Source: Parafannyhessea umbonata (GTDB lineage: Bacteria > Actinomycetota > Coriobacteriia > Coriobacteriales > Atopobiaceae). From it: 64,000 nt of DNA. The stretch lies in contig NZ_FOGP01000007.1 of the NCBI RefSeq assembly GCF_900111255.1, positions 54,581 to 118,580 on the forward strand, given 5' to 3'. Under the pieces are notes generated by a model. The model worked only from the letters and a program-made list of their open reading frames with translations, searched no databases and was not told the DNA's origin. Within the stretch, counting starts at the first letter, position 1, and the number at the start of each line of letters is the position of its first letter. Positions 52,426 through 60,777 of the stretch are shown here, piece after piece. Both the position numbers and the translations under genes were made by a program.

Positions 52426-53110
52426 TGTGGACGCTCCTTTCGTCCGATTCCTCATGTATGACGCCGTGGCCGAGAACGACCGTCCTGTCGTAGAGCCTGG
52501 GAAGGCGCGCGAGGTCGTGGGTGATCAGAAGGGTGCTCATCCCGCCCTCGGAAGCCTGGGAGACGGTTTGCATGAGGGCCGCCGCATTGGCGTCGTCCAG
52601 GTTGCTCGTCGGCTCGTCGAGCAGCAGGAGCCAGGGGCTCCTCACGAGCGCGCGGGCGAGGAGGGCGGACTGGAACTGGCCCCCGGAGAGCTCTCCGACC
52701 AATCGGTCGTGCAATCCGGCGAGCCCCGCCCTCTGGATTGCCTCGAGCGCGAGGGAACGCTCCCGGGCGTGGCGGTGGGGGAGGATCCGCGTTGCGTTGA
52801 GGTTGGATTGGACCAGCTCGAGAACGGTCAGGGGGATGTGGCGGTAGTCGTCTGGGCTTTGCTGGGGAACGTATCCCACGAGGCCGTCCGCAATCGCGGC
52901 GGTGGGTGTCCGGTCAAACACCGCCACGGATCCCCCGTCGGGTTCGAGCTCGCCGAGGATGATCTTGGTGAGTGTGGACTTTCCCGCTCCGTTCTGTCCC
53001 GCGAGAACGCAGAACTCGCCGGGGGCGAGCTCGAGGCTCGCCCCCGCAAGAACGGGGTGCTCTCGGTACGAGAAGCTAACCCTCGACAGCCTGACGGCGC
53101 TTATGCTCAC
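52415..53110 (-). CDS. znuC: Zinc ABC transporter ATP-binding protein
   Basis: A 231-residue ATPase with Walker A GQNGAGKST, signature ELSGGQFQSALLARAL, Walker B LLLLDEPTSNLD and H-loop LLITHDLARL. The VPQQSPDDY region matches metal-type transporters. GTG 53110 overlaps the stop of the binding-protein gene (GTGA), a tight coupling, so the longer open frame starting at 53404 is rejected. Confidence 0.92.
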   Translation of the reverse strand: MSISAVRLSRVSFSYREHPVLAGASLELAPGEFCVLAGQNGAGKSTLTKIILGELEPDGGSVAVFDRTPTAAIADGLVGYVPQQSPDDYRHIPLTVLELVQSNLNATRILPHRHARERSLALEAIQRAGLAGLHDRLVGELSGGQFQSALLARALVRSPWLLLLDEPTSNLDDANAAALMQTVSQASEGGMSTLLITHDLARLPRLYDRTVVLGHGVIHEESDERSVHNGL

Positions 53111-54042
53111 GAGAGGGCCTCGACGAGCTTGTCCAGGTTCTTCTCCATGACGCTGAAGTAGTCTTCGCCTGCGGCAAGCTGCTCGTCGGTCAGCCCCTCG
53201 AGCGGGTTGAGCACCTTGCACTGCGCGCCGGACTCGTCGGCGATCTGCTGGGCGACCTTGGGGCTCACCAGGTCCTCGCCGAAGATGACCTTGACGTGGT
53301 TGTCCTTGGCGAAGTCGACGATTTCGGCCATGGTCTTGGCGTCGGGCTCGGACTCTGCGTCCAGGCCCTCGATGGCGACCTGGTTGAGGCCGTATGTGTC
53401 GCACAGGTAGCCGAACGCCTGGTGCGAGACGACGATGTTCTTGTTGGGGACGGCCGAGAGCCTCTGCTGGTACTGCTGGTCAAGCTCGTCGAGCTTCGCG
53501 GCATAGGTCTCGTAGTTCTTCTCGTACACGTCCTTGCCGTCGGGGTCGGCCGCGATCAGGGCGTCGCGGATGTTGGCCATCTCGACCTTGGCGTTCTGCG
53601 GGCTGAGCCAGACGTGGGGGTCATACTGGCCCTGCTCCTCGTCGGCGCCCGCACGCAGCTGGATGCCCTGGGACGCCTCGACCTTCACGAGCCTGTCGTT
53701 GGAAAGCGTGTCGGAAACCTGGTCGACCCACTTCTCCATGCCGGCGCCGTTGTAGACGAAGACGTCCGCGCTCTCGAGGGTCTTCATGTCGTCGGTCGAG
53801 GGCTCCCAGTCGTGGGGCTCGGTGCCTGCGGGCACCAGGTTGACGACCTCGACGCGGTCGCCGCCGATCTTCTTGGCGTAGTCGGCCATGGGGTAGAAAG
53901 ACGCGACGACCTTGACGGTCTTGGTCTCCTGACCCTGGTCGGAGCCGCTCTGGTTGTTGCTGGCCGTTCCTGATGCGCAGCCCGCTACGCAGGCAAGTGC
54001 GAGCAGGGCGCTTGCCGCTGCCGCGATGATGCTCTTCTTCAT
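53107..54042 (-). CDS. znuA: Zinc-binding lipoprotein ZnuA/AdcA type
   Basis: A 311-residue cluster A-I solute-binding protein. Signal peptide with lipobox LACVAGC; mature part VKVVASFYPMADYAKKIGGD. Metal-ligand regions are EPHDWEPSTDD, YDPHVWLSPQN, VVSHQAFGYL and FGEDLVSPK. The long His-rich loop of Gram-negative ZnuA is absent. It is the third gene of zur - small membrane protein - znuA - znuC - znuB. Zinc is inferred mainly from the linked Zur-like regulator; manganese remains possible. Confidence 0.9.
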   Translation of the reverse strand: MKKSIIAAAASALLALACVAGCASGTASNNQSGSDQGQETKTVKVVASFYPMADYAKKIGGDRVEVVNLVPAGTEPHDWEPSTDDMKTLESADVFVYNGAGMEKWVDQVSDTLSNDRLVKVEASQGIQLRAGADEEQGQYDPHVWLSPQNAKVEMANIRDALIAADPDGKDVYEKNYETYAAKLDELDQQYQQRLSAVPNKNIVVSHQAFGYLCDTYGLNQVAIEGLDAESEPDAKTMAEIVDFAKDNHVKVIFGEDLVSPKVAQQIADESGAQCKVLNPLEGLTDEQLAAGEDYFSVMEKNLDKLVEALS

Positions 54043-54120
54043 GTGTGCTCGTTCCTTCGCGATGACGATGCCTATGCGTCATGGGTGACGCGGTACTTCT
54101 GTCGAGGTGCGCGTGGAACG

Positions 54121-54435
54121 TCAGTCGTCCATTCGGTCCCTAAGCGTGATGGGCGTCTCGGCCATCAGGAGGAGCTGCATTACGACGACTGTCAGCGCCG
54201 CCGCACGGGGAAGCGCGAGCGGCATCTGGGGCCTGCTGGGGGTCGGGCCATATGTGCCTTGCAGGGCGATTGCCCCGCGCAGGACCTGACATACGACGCA
54301 GCCGTCGCCCGTGCAGTCGTGCTTGGCCTCCGTGGCCACGAAGACGGCGGGCAGCAGGAGCGTGACCGTGACGAGCAGGGCGACAGCGCGGCGTGCGACG
54401 GGACGGCAGTCTGTGACGAGGCGACGGAGGGGCAT
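54121..54435 (-). CDS. Small membrane protein with HDCTGDGCVVC motif, in zinc operon
   Basis: A 104-residue protein: a basic N-terminus, one membrane helix (AVALLVTVTLLLPAVFVATE, about 18-37), then HDCTGDGCVVCQVL and a second hydrophobic segment (AAALTVVVMQLLLMAE). The clustered His and three Cys outside the membrane look like a metal site. Its ATG overlaps the zur stop by one base (TGATG) and a GGAAGGAG site precedes it. Position between regulator and transporter suggests a part in zinc handling; no defined family is known to me. Confidence 0.7.
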   Translation of the reverse strand: MPLRRLVTDCRPVARRAVALLVTVTLLLPAVFVATEAKHDCTGDGCVVCQVLRGAIALQGTYGPTPSRPQMPLALPRAAALTVVVMQLLLMAETPITLRDRMDD

Positions 54436-54851
54436 CAGCGCTCCTTCCGGCAGTCCCTGCACACGCCCATCAGGACGGTGCGATGCACGTCCACCGTGAA
54501 GCCGTGCTCGCGCTCGAGGTGCTCGAGAAGCGGCTTGACCTCATTGCAGTCAAGGTGGATGAGCCTTCCGCACTCGGTGCACTTGAGGTGGTAGCAGTGC
54601 TCGTCGCGGCAGCCTTCCGTTCTCACGAGCTGGAGGCAGGCGCGGCGCTCCCCCTCGGGGGTGAAGCGAATCACCGAGCCCTCTTCGACCAGGTGCTCTA
54701 TCTGGCGGTACACCGTGGCGCGCGACACGTCGGCGCCATCGGCGCGCAGCCGGTCGAACACGTCCGATGCCGTGGCATGGTGGTCTCCCAGCGACTCGAG
54801 ACAGCGCGTGACCATCTCGCGATGCGCCGTGTTGTATCGGCCTCGTGCCAC
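54435..54851 (-). CDS. zur: Fur-family metalloregulator, probably Zur
   Basis: A 138-residue regulator. The winged HTH (ATASDVFDRLRADGADVSRA, TVYRQIEHLVEEGSV) is followed by the metal-binding dimerisation domain with CYHLKCTECGRLIHLDC and the last CRDCRKER, the Cys pairs of the structural zinc site, plus His residues (DEHCYH). Zur is favoured over Fur/PerR because it is cotranscribed with znuACB. When zinc is plentiful it should repress this operon; a matching operator would be expected around 54852-54930. Confidence 0.85.
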   Translation of the reverse strand: MARGRYNTAHREMVTRCLESLGDHHATASDVFDRLRADGADVSRATVYRQIEHLVEEGSVIRFTPEGERRACLQLVRTEGCRDEHCYHLKCTECGRLIHLDCNEVKPLLEHLEREHGFTVDVHRTVLMGVCRDCRKER

Positions 54852-54939
54852 CGGAACCTCCTGCCTTCAAATTGAGAACGCGTCGCATATTAGGCCAGGG
54901 GAAAAGGAATTGCAACGACGGGTGGCAAGCTTAACCGTA

Positions 54940-54954
54940 TGGACAAATTGTCCA
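54940..54954. promoter_or_regulatory. 15-bp palindrome between zur and map
   Basis: TGGACAA-A-TTGTCCA is a perfect inverted repeat lying in the 267-bp divergent region between the zinc operon and the aminopeptidase gene. It is a candidate operator, but its distance from zur and its GC content do not fit a typical Zur box. Confidence 0.45.
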
Positions 54955-55118
54955 GACTAATGCCCTCGTCCGTGCTTGCCGCGGCTGGCCATGCGCGTTG
55001 TCGCATGGAGTTGCGGCGGCCCGCTGGAGACTGCGCGATTCGCTCGTTTTGCGCGCAACGCCCGTCTCTCTAGGGGTAAGGTCTCACTAGCAAAGAGTTA
55101 CCTGATTGGGAGATCATC

Positions 55119-56003
55119 ATGTATGACAACCTGCCCGTTCCTGGGCGCAACGACATCTGTTGGTGCGGCAGCGGAAAGAAGTACAAGAAGTGCCACTCTG
55201 CCATCGACGCGCGTCTCGAGCGCCTCTGGACCGACGGCGAGGAGGTCCTGCCCCGCTCGCTCATCAAGACGGCTGACGACGTTGTGGGAATCAAGGCGTC
55301 TGCCGAGGTGAACGTTGGCGTTCTTGACTATGTGGGCCAGAAGATCTGCGCCGGCACCACCACCGCCGACATCAACGCCTGGGTCGAGGAGTACCTTGCC
55401 GCCCACGACGCGGTCTCTGCCGACCTCAACTACGAGGGCTACCCCTACAGCGTCTGCACCTCCATCAACGACGTGGTCTGCCACGGCTTCCCCAACGAGG
55501 ACGACGTCCTCAAGGAGGGCGACATCATCAACGTCGACATGTCGACCATCAAGGGCGGCTACTACTCGGACTCCTCGCGCATGTACTGCATCGGAGAGGT
55601 GAGCGAGGAGCGTAGGCGCCTGGTCGAGGTCTGCCACGAGGCGGTGAAGGCCGGCCTGGCCGCCGTCAAGCCCTGGGGCCACCTTGGCGACATGAGCGCT
55701 GCGGTCCAGAAGGTCGCCGAGGACGCGGGCTACAGCGTGGTCGAGATGTTCGGCGGCCATGGCATCGGCTGCGAGTTCCACGAGGAGCCCTTCGTTCCGC
55801 ACGTGGGCGAGGAGGACACCGGCCCCGTCCTGATGCCGGGCATGTGCTTCACGATTGAGCCCATGATTAACGCCGGCGGCCCCGACGTGACCATCGACAA
55901 GGAGAACGGCTGGATCGTCCGGACCAAGGACGGTAGCGACTCTGCGCAGTGGGAGGTCCAGATCGTGATAACCGACGACGGCTATGAGCTCCTAAGCTGG
56001 TAG
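55119..56003 (+). CDS. map: Methionine aminopeptidase with N-terminal SEC-C motif
   Basis: A 294-residue type I enzyme removing the initiator methionine. Residues ~10-26 (RNDICWCGSGKKYKKC) are a SEC-C zinc motif, also found at the SecA tail and thought to bind ribosomes. The catalytic domain has NVDMSTIKGGYYSDSS with the two metal aspartates, GGHGIGCEFHEEP with the metal histidine, FTIEPM and the final glutamate in QWEVQIV. ATG 55119 follows gggag. Single gene. Confidence 0.95.
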   Translation: MYDNLPVPGRNDICWCGSGKKYKKCHSAIDARLERLWTDGEEVLPRSLIKTADDVVGIKASAEVNVGVLDYVGQKICAGTTTADINAWVEEYLAAHDAVSADLNYEGYPYSVCTSINDVVCHGFPNEDDVLKEGDIINVDMSTIKGGYYSDSSRMYCIGEVSEERRRLVEVCHEAVKAGLAAVKPWGHLGDMSAAVQKVAEDAGYSVVEMFGGHGIGCEFHEEPFVPHVGEEDTGPVLMPGMCFTIEPMINAGGPDVTIDKENGWIVRTKDGSDSAQWEVQIVITDDGYELLSW

Positions 56004-56042
56004 TGCCATCTCTTGGCCAAGAAGCACCGACGCCCTCGACGA

Positions 56043-56081
56043 GACGCCTGCAGGCATCGCCGGGGGCGTCTTTCTTTTTTC
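56043..56081 (+). terminator. Terminator after map
   Basis: GACGCC(TGCAGGCATCGCCG)GGGGCGTC hairpin followed by TTTCTTTTTT. It also lies close to the end of the convergent transporter gene. Confidence 0.8.
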
Positions 56082-56110
56082 GCACGGTTCGGCGCCCGTC
56101 GAAGCGGCGA

Positions 56111-57265
56111 CTAGCCGATTGCCAGGTATAGCAGGCAGAGGCAGGCCAGCAGGGCGACGTTGAGCGCGGCGAAGGGCAGCATGAAGCGCCGCGCAGACGA
56201 GTGCGGAGACATGCGGTAGATGCGAAACGCGATCAGGCTCGCAAGGGAAGCGACGGGCGTGCCCAGCCCTCCCAGGTCGACGCCGAGCAGCAGCGGCCTC
56301 CAGCTCTGGACGAAGCCGGAAAGGAGCATTGCCGCAGGAACGTTGCTGATGACCTGGCTGGCGCCCAGGCTCGTCAGGAACGGCGCGGTCCCCATGGCCG
56401 ATCCGAGCACCAGTGTCACCGCCTCGATGCGCGCCATGTTGTGCGAGAACACGAAGAAGCACGCAAACGTGCCAAGAAGGGCCCAGTCGACCTTGCTGAG
56501 CGCGTGGCGGTCGAGCGCCAAGACCGCGAGCAGGACCATGGGGAGCGTCAGCTGCCAAGGCACGGCGCGAAGCGCCGTGAGGATGCTCAGCGAGAAGAGC
56601 GCGAGGTGCATGGGCAGAAGGCATCTGCGTGACTCATTGCCCTCCGCGCTGGACGGCTTGGGCTCCGCGCCCGTCGCCCCCGAGGGCGCCACGTACTTCT
56701 CGACCGCCTGGCTTCTCCTCGCGACGCACAGCGTGACGAGCAGGACAAGCGAGAGCAGGGCGTAGGGGGCAATCGCCAGGAAGAACTCGATGGGGTCGAT
56801 GCCGAAGCGAAGGTAGAGGAACAGGTTCTGGGGGTTGCCGATGGGCGTGACCATGCTTCCGAGGTTGGCGGACACGGCCTGGCAGGCGGCCAGGTGGGCA
56901 AGCTCGTCCTGGCGTCCGGCCATGCGTAGCGAGGTGATGGCGAACGGCACGAAGATCAGCAGCGCCACGTCGTTGGTCACCAGCATCGAGCAGAAGAAGG
57001 GGAGCAGCACCAGCGCGAGCCTGAGCGTTCGCGTGCTGCGTGCCCGGCCGAGCAGCTGGCGCGCCATGCGGTCGAGCACTCCGCAGCCAACGAGCCCTGC
57101 GACCGAGGTCATGAGGCACAACAGGAGCGCGAGCACGCGATAGTCGATGGACTGGGCGACCTCCGAGGGGCCCGTTCCGGCGATGGTGGTGGTAACGGCA
57201 GCCGCAGCCAGCGCGATGCAGAGCATGAGCTGCTGGCGCACAAATGAGGTAATTCGGTCAAACAT
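56111..57265 (-). CDS. SLC13/ArsB-type anion transporter
   Basis: A 384-residue membrane protein with about ten helices in two inverted halves. The first substrate loop is TPIGNPQNLFLY (about residues 140-151) and the second SQVISNVPAAMLLSGF (about 300-315), matching the S/T-N-x-x-x pairs of the ion-transporter superfamily that holds CitMHS, ArsB and SLC13. A soluble linker (SGATGAEPKPSSAEGNES) separates the halves. Substrate unknown; no arsenic or citrate genes are adjacent. Confidence 0.8.
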   Translation of the reverse strand: MFDRITSFVRQQLMLCIALAAAAVTTTIAGTGPSEVAQSIDYRVLALLLCLMTSVAGLVGCGVLDRMARQLLGRARSTRTLRLALVLLPFFCSMLVTNDVALLIFVPFAITSLRMAGRQDELAHLAACQAVSANLGSMVTPIGNPQNLFLYLRFGIDPIEFFLAIAPYALLSLVLLVTLCVARRSQAVEKYVAPSGATGAEPKPSSAEGNESRRCLLPMHLALFSLSILTALRAVPWQLTLPMVLLAVLALDRHALSKVDWALLGTFACFFVFSHNMARIEAVTLVLGSAMGTAPFLTSLGASQVISNVPAAMLLSGFVQSWRPLLLGVDLGGLGTPVASLASLIAFRIYRMSPHSSARRFMLPFAALNVALLACLCLLYLAIG

Positions 57266-57384
57266 GGGGTCATTCTAGAGCCGACCCGTCCCATTAGATA
57301 CAATGCCACAGGTTAATCACTATTTTTCGACGAGTTGTCGCGCCAGCCCAGAGGTTTCTGTGGTGCGCGGCAGAAGGAACGCGC

Positions 57385-58998
57385 ATGTCCAACCTTACCG
57401 ACCAGATTTCCTCGCGCAGGACGTTTGCCATCATCTCGCATCCTGACGCGGGCAAGACGACCCTTACCGAGAAGCTCCTCCTGTATACCGGCAGCATCCA
57501 GACGGCCGGCTCGGTCAAGGGCAAGGCGAGCGCGAAGCATGCCGTGTCGGACTGGATGGACATCGAGAAGGAGCGCGGCATCTCGGTCACCTCCTCCGTC
57601 CTGCAGTTCAGCTACGGCGGCCACTTCGTGAACATCCTCGACACGCCGGGACACCAGGACTTCTCTGAGGACACGTACCGCACGCTCATGGCCGCCGATG
57701 CGGCGGTCATGGTTATCGACGGCGCCAAGGGCGTCGAGGCCCAGACCATCAAGCTCTTCAAGGTCTGCACCCTGCGGCACATCCCCATCTTCACCTTCGT
57801 CAACAAGCTCGATCACGACACGCGCGACCCCTTCGAGCTCATGGAGGAGATCGAGGACGTTCTGGGCATCGACACCTATCCCATGAACTGGCCCATCGGG
57901 TCGGGACGCAACTTCCGCGGCGTGTTTGACCGCCAGTCGCGCCACGTGCTCGCCTTCCAGGGCGATGGCCACGCCAACGCGACCAAGAAGGTTGGCGAGA
58001 TCGAGGCCGAGCTCGGCGATGCCAAGCTGGACGAGCTCATCGGCGAGGAGAACCACAAGAACCTGATGGATGACATCGAGCTCCTCGACGGTGCCGACAA
58101 CGAGTTCGACATGGATGCCGTCAGCTGCGGAAAGCTCTCTCCGGTGTTCTTCGGCTCCGCACTCACCAACTTTGGCGTCGAGCCGTTCCTGAAGGAGTTC
58201 CTGCGCATGGCGCCGGAGCCGCTGGCCTATACCGACACGCTGACCGGCCAGGAGGTCGATCCCGCGACTGACGAGTTCAGTGGCTTCGTCTTCAAGATCC
58301 AGGCCAACATGGACAAGAACCACCGCGACCGCGTCGCCTTCGTGCGCATCTGCTCGGGCAAGTTCGAGCGCGGCATGGATGCCTGGCACGTCCAGGGAGA
58401 TCGCAAGCTCAAGTTGGCCACCGGCACGAGCATGATGGCCGACGACCGTGCCATCGTCGACGAGGCGTATGCCGGTGACATCGTGGGCCTGTTCGACCCG
58501 GGCATCTTCAGCATCGGCGACACCGTGTGCGACATGCGCCACCACGTCAAGTACCCGCAGATCCCCACCTTCGCTCCCGAGCACTTCGCGCGCATCGAGC
58601 AGGTGGACACCCTCAAGCGCAAGCAGTTCATCAAGGGCATGGAAGAGATTGCCCAGGAGGGCGCAATCCAGATCTTCCGCGAGTGGGGCATGGGCATGGA
58701 GCGCGTCGTCGTCGGCGTCGTGGGCGTTCTTCAGCTCGATGTCCTCGAGCGTCGACTCAAGAGCGAGTATCACGTGGGCATCCGCCGCACGCCCCTGCCG
58801 TACACGCAGATTCGTTGGATCACCAACGATCCCGACGAGCTCGACCTGCGCAGCCTCAACCTGACGCGAGACACCCTTCGCGTCGAGGACATGCGCGGCG
58901 GCCGCCTGCTGCTGTTCACCAACGAGTGGAACGTCAACTGGGCCGTCGAGCGCAACGAGGGGCTCAAGCTCTCCGAGGTCGGTAACATCACGTTCTAG
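57385..58998 (+). CDS. prfC: Peptide chain release factor 3
   Basis: A 537-residue translational GTPase that recycles RF1 and RF2. G1 is ISHPDAGKTTLTEKLL, G2 region ERGISVTSS, G3 DTPGHQDFSEDTYR and G4 FVNKLDHDTRDP. RF3 is recognised by the insert YTGSIQTAGSVKGK-like (LLYTGSIQTAGSVKGKAS) and the C-terminal GVVGVLQLDVLERRLKSEY. AGAAGGAA lies eight bases before ATG 57385. Confidence 0.96.
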   Translation: MSNLTDQISSRRTFAIISHPDAGKTTLTEKLLLYTGSIQTAGSVKGKASAKHAVSDWMDIEKERGISVTSSVLQFSYGGHFVNILDTPGHQDFSEDTYRTLMAADAAVMVIDGAKGVEAQTIKLFKVCTLRHIPIFTFVNKLDHDTRDPFELMEEIEDVLGIDTYPMNWPIGSGRNFRGVFDRQSRHVLAFQGDGHANATKKVGEIEAELGDAKLDELIGEENHKNLMDDIELLDGADNEFDMDAVSCGKLSPVFFGSALTNFGVEPFLKEFLRMAPEPLAYTDTLTGQEVDPATDEFSGFVFKIQANMDKNHRDRVAFVRICSGKFERGMDAWHVQGDRKLKLATGTSMMADDRAIVDEAYAGDIVGLFDPGIFSIGDTVCDMRHHVKYPQIPTFAPEHFARIEQVDTLKRKQFIKGMEEIAQEGAIQIFREWGMGMERVVVGVVGVLQLDVLERRLKSEYHVGIRRTPLPYTQIRWITNDPDELDLRSLNLTRDTLRVEDMRGGRLLLFTNEWNVNWAVERNEGLKLSEVGNITF

Positions 58999-59264
58999 GC
59001 CGTTCCGGCGCCTACCTTGCACTCGTCTCGCTCGTCGTGAGCTGAAGGGTTCCTGGCATATCGTCTTCCCCGGCCTTTGCCCCGTGCGCTCCAGTGCAAT
59101 CTGGCCCGCAATTGCCAGGAGCACGAGGATGCAGACGGTTGGGGGACGACTCTGCAGTGGCCGAAATGCCCCCAACCAGTGTCGCGTCCTGACGTAGACT
59201 AACCCCCATACGCCAGACGGATTTCTTCTGGGGCCTTCTGAGGGGGGGCTGGGGGAGGAGCGAC

Positions 59265-59978
59265 ATGGTTACCTTTGACGACCTGAAGGACGGACGCCTC
59301 GACGGCATCAGCCGCAGGGGGTTCGTGGGGCTGGGGCTCGGCACGCTCGTCACAGCGGTACTGAGCTCGTGCGGTGGCGCCGGAGCCTCGGACGAAGGCG
59401 GTTCCGGCTCTGGGTCTACCGTTCTCGAGCCTGCCGCCCAGGACGAGAAGGACGCGAGCGAGTCCGGGTCCTCGTCGCAGGCGGAGGGCAAGGTGGGCGA
59501 CAAGACGCTCGTCCTGTACTTCTCGCAGACGGGAAACACCGAGTCCATCGCCAAGTTCATGTGCCAGATCCTCGGCGGCGCGGACGGCTTCCACCTGCAG
59601 ACCAAAGAGCCGTACGTGGAGGCCGACCTGAGTGCCGACGACGACTCGCGTTGCAGGCGAGAGCAGGACAACGCGCAGTCTCGGCCCGAGCTGGCGGGCG
59701 ACCTGCCCGACCTGTCCCAGTACGGGACCGTGTTCGTGGGGTTCCCCATTTGGTTCGACAGGGCGCCGCGTGCCCTGTACACCTACGTCGAGGGCGCCGG
59801 GCTCGCCGGCAGGAAGGTCTACGCCTTCTGCACCTCAGCCGTTGCCGGAATCGACGATGCCGTGGCGGAGCTTGCCGCCCTGGACACGAGGGTCGAGTGG
59901 CTCAAGGCCATGCGCTTCGAGGAGCACGACACTTACGATGCCGTTTCCGAGTGGATCGACCAGATAAACAATCGCTAG
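59265..59978 (+). CDS. Exported lipoprotein flavodoxin
   Basis: A 237-residue protein. A twin-arginine-type signal ISRRGFVGLGLGTLV ends in a lipobox LSSC (Cys about 36); a Ser/Gly-rich linker follows. From about residue 80 it is a flavodoxin: TLVLYFSQTGNTESIAKFM (FMN phosphate loop), GTVFVGFPIWFDRAPRALYT and KVYAFCTSAVAGIDDAV. It may carry electrons on the outside of the membrane, perhaps to extracellular reductases. Tat export would let FMN be loaded in the cytoplasm. Monocistronic. Confidence 0.85.
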   Translation: MVTFDDLKDGRLDGISRRGFVGLGLGTLVTAVLSSCGGAGASDEGGSGSGSTVLEPAAQDEKDASESGSSSQAEGKVGDKTLVLYFSQTGNTESIAKFMCQILGGADGFHLQTKEPYVEADLSADDDSRCRREQDNAQSRPELAGDLPDLSQYGTVFVGFPIWFDRAPRALYTYVEGAGLAGRKVYAFCTSAVAGIDDAVAELAALDTRVEWLKAMRFEEHDTYDAVSEWIDQINNR

Positions 59979-60120
59979 GAACGTCTTTCGAAGTGGTTTC
60001 GTTACGTTCTTCTCACATAACGTTACAAATGCTTTCATCCGTGGGTGCGAGTGCCTATCCTCGTTGTACGCGCCTGCGGGCGCTGTCGTATAGGCATGAG
60101 CAAATCGAGAGGTGGAACCC

Positions 60121-60693
60121 ATGGCATCCAAGCTGGGCCAGAAGATCGTAACCCTGCGCAACGCGCATCACATCAGCCAGCAGGACCTAGCTGACCGTTG
60201 CGACTGCGACGTGGAGGTCATTCGGGGCCTAGAGGATGGCGCGCTGCCGCCCTCGCTGGCACCTCTCATCAAGGTCACGCGTGCCCTGGGCGTGCGTCTG
60301 GGCACGCTCATGGACGACGCCGACGACGAGGGTCCCGTGTACGTGAGCGGCGACCAGATGGAGGAGGTTACGCGCCTCACGTCGCTCGAGACCTCGTCTG
60401 ATGCTGGTGACCTGCGCTACTTCAGTCTTGCCGCGGGCCGTCCGAGCCGTCACATGGACCCCTTCGTCATCACCATCGACCCCTCGGGCGAGCTTGACCA
60501 CAAGCTCGTCGGGCACGAGGGCGAGGAGTGGCTCTACGGCCTCGAGGGCGAGTTCGAGGTCCAGTATGGCAACGAGCACTACCTGATCAAGCCTGGCGAG
60601 TCCATCTACTACGACTCGATCGTGCCCCACCAGGTTCGTGCCTACAACCAGCAGCAGGCAAAGTTCCTAGCAGTCGTCTACACGCCGGTGTAG
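60121..60693 (+). CDS. XRE-cupin transcriptional regulator
   Basis: A 190-residue regulator: HTH at residues ~5-60 (GQKIVTLRNAHHISQQDLAD, DVEVIRGLEDGALPPSLAPL) and a cupin barrel at ~105-185 (GHEGEEWLYGLEGEFEVQYG, YYDSIVPHQVRAY). Such proteins sense a small ligand in the cupin pocket. It precedes the acyl-CoA ligase by 85 bp in the same direction, a common pairing in Coriobacteriia, and probably regulates it. ATG 60121 is preferred over GTG 60112 because gagaggtgg is better placed. Confidence 0.88.
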   Translation: MASKLGQKIVTLRNAHHISQQDLADRCDCDVEVIRGLEDGALPPSLAPLIKVTRALGVRLGTLMDDADDEGPVYVSGDQMEEVTRLTSLETSSDAGDLRYFSLAAGRPSRHMDPFVITIDPSGELDHKLVGHEGEEWLYGLEGEFEVQYGNEHYLIKPGESIYYDSIVPHQVRAYNQQQAKFLAVVYTPV

Positions 60694-60777
60694 CCAGCCG
60701 ATCTTTGGCTTTGGCTCCGTCGACGAGTCATCGTTCTCGCAGACAATTCACTACCAACAGAGAAGGACGTGCGACCA

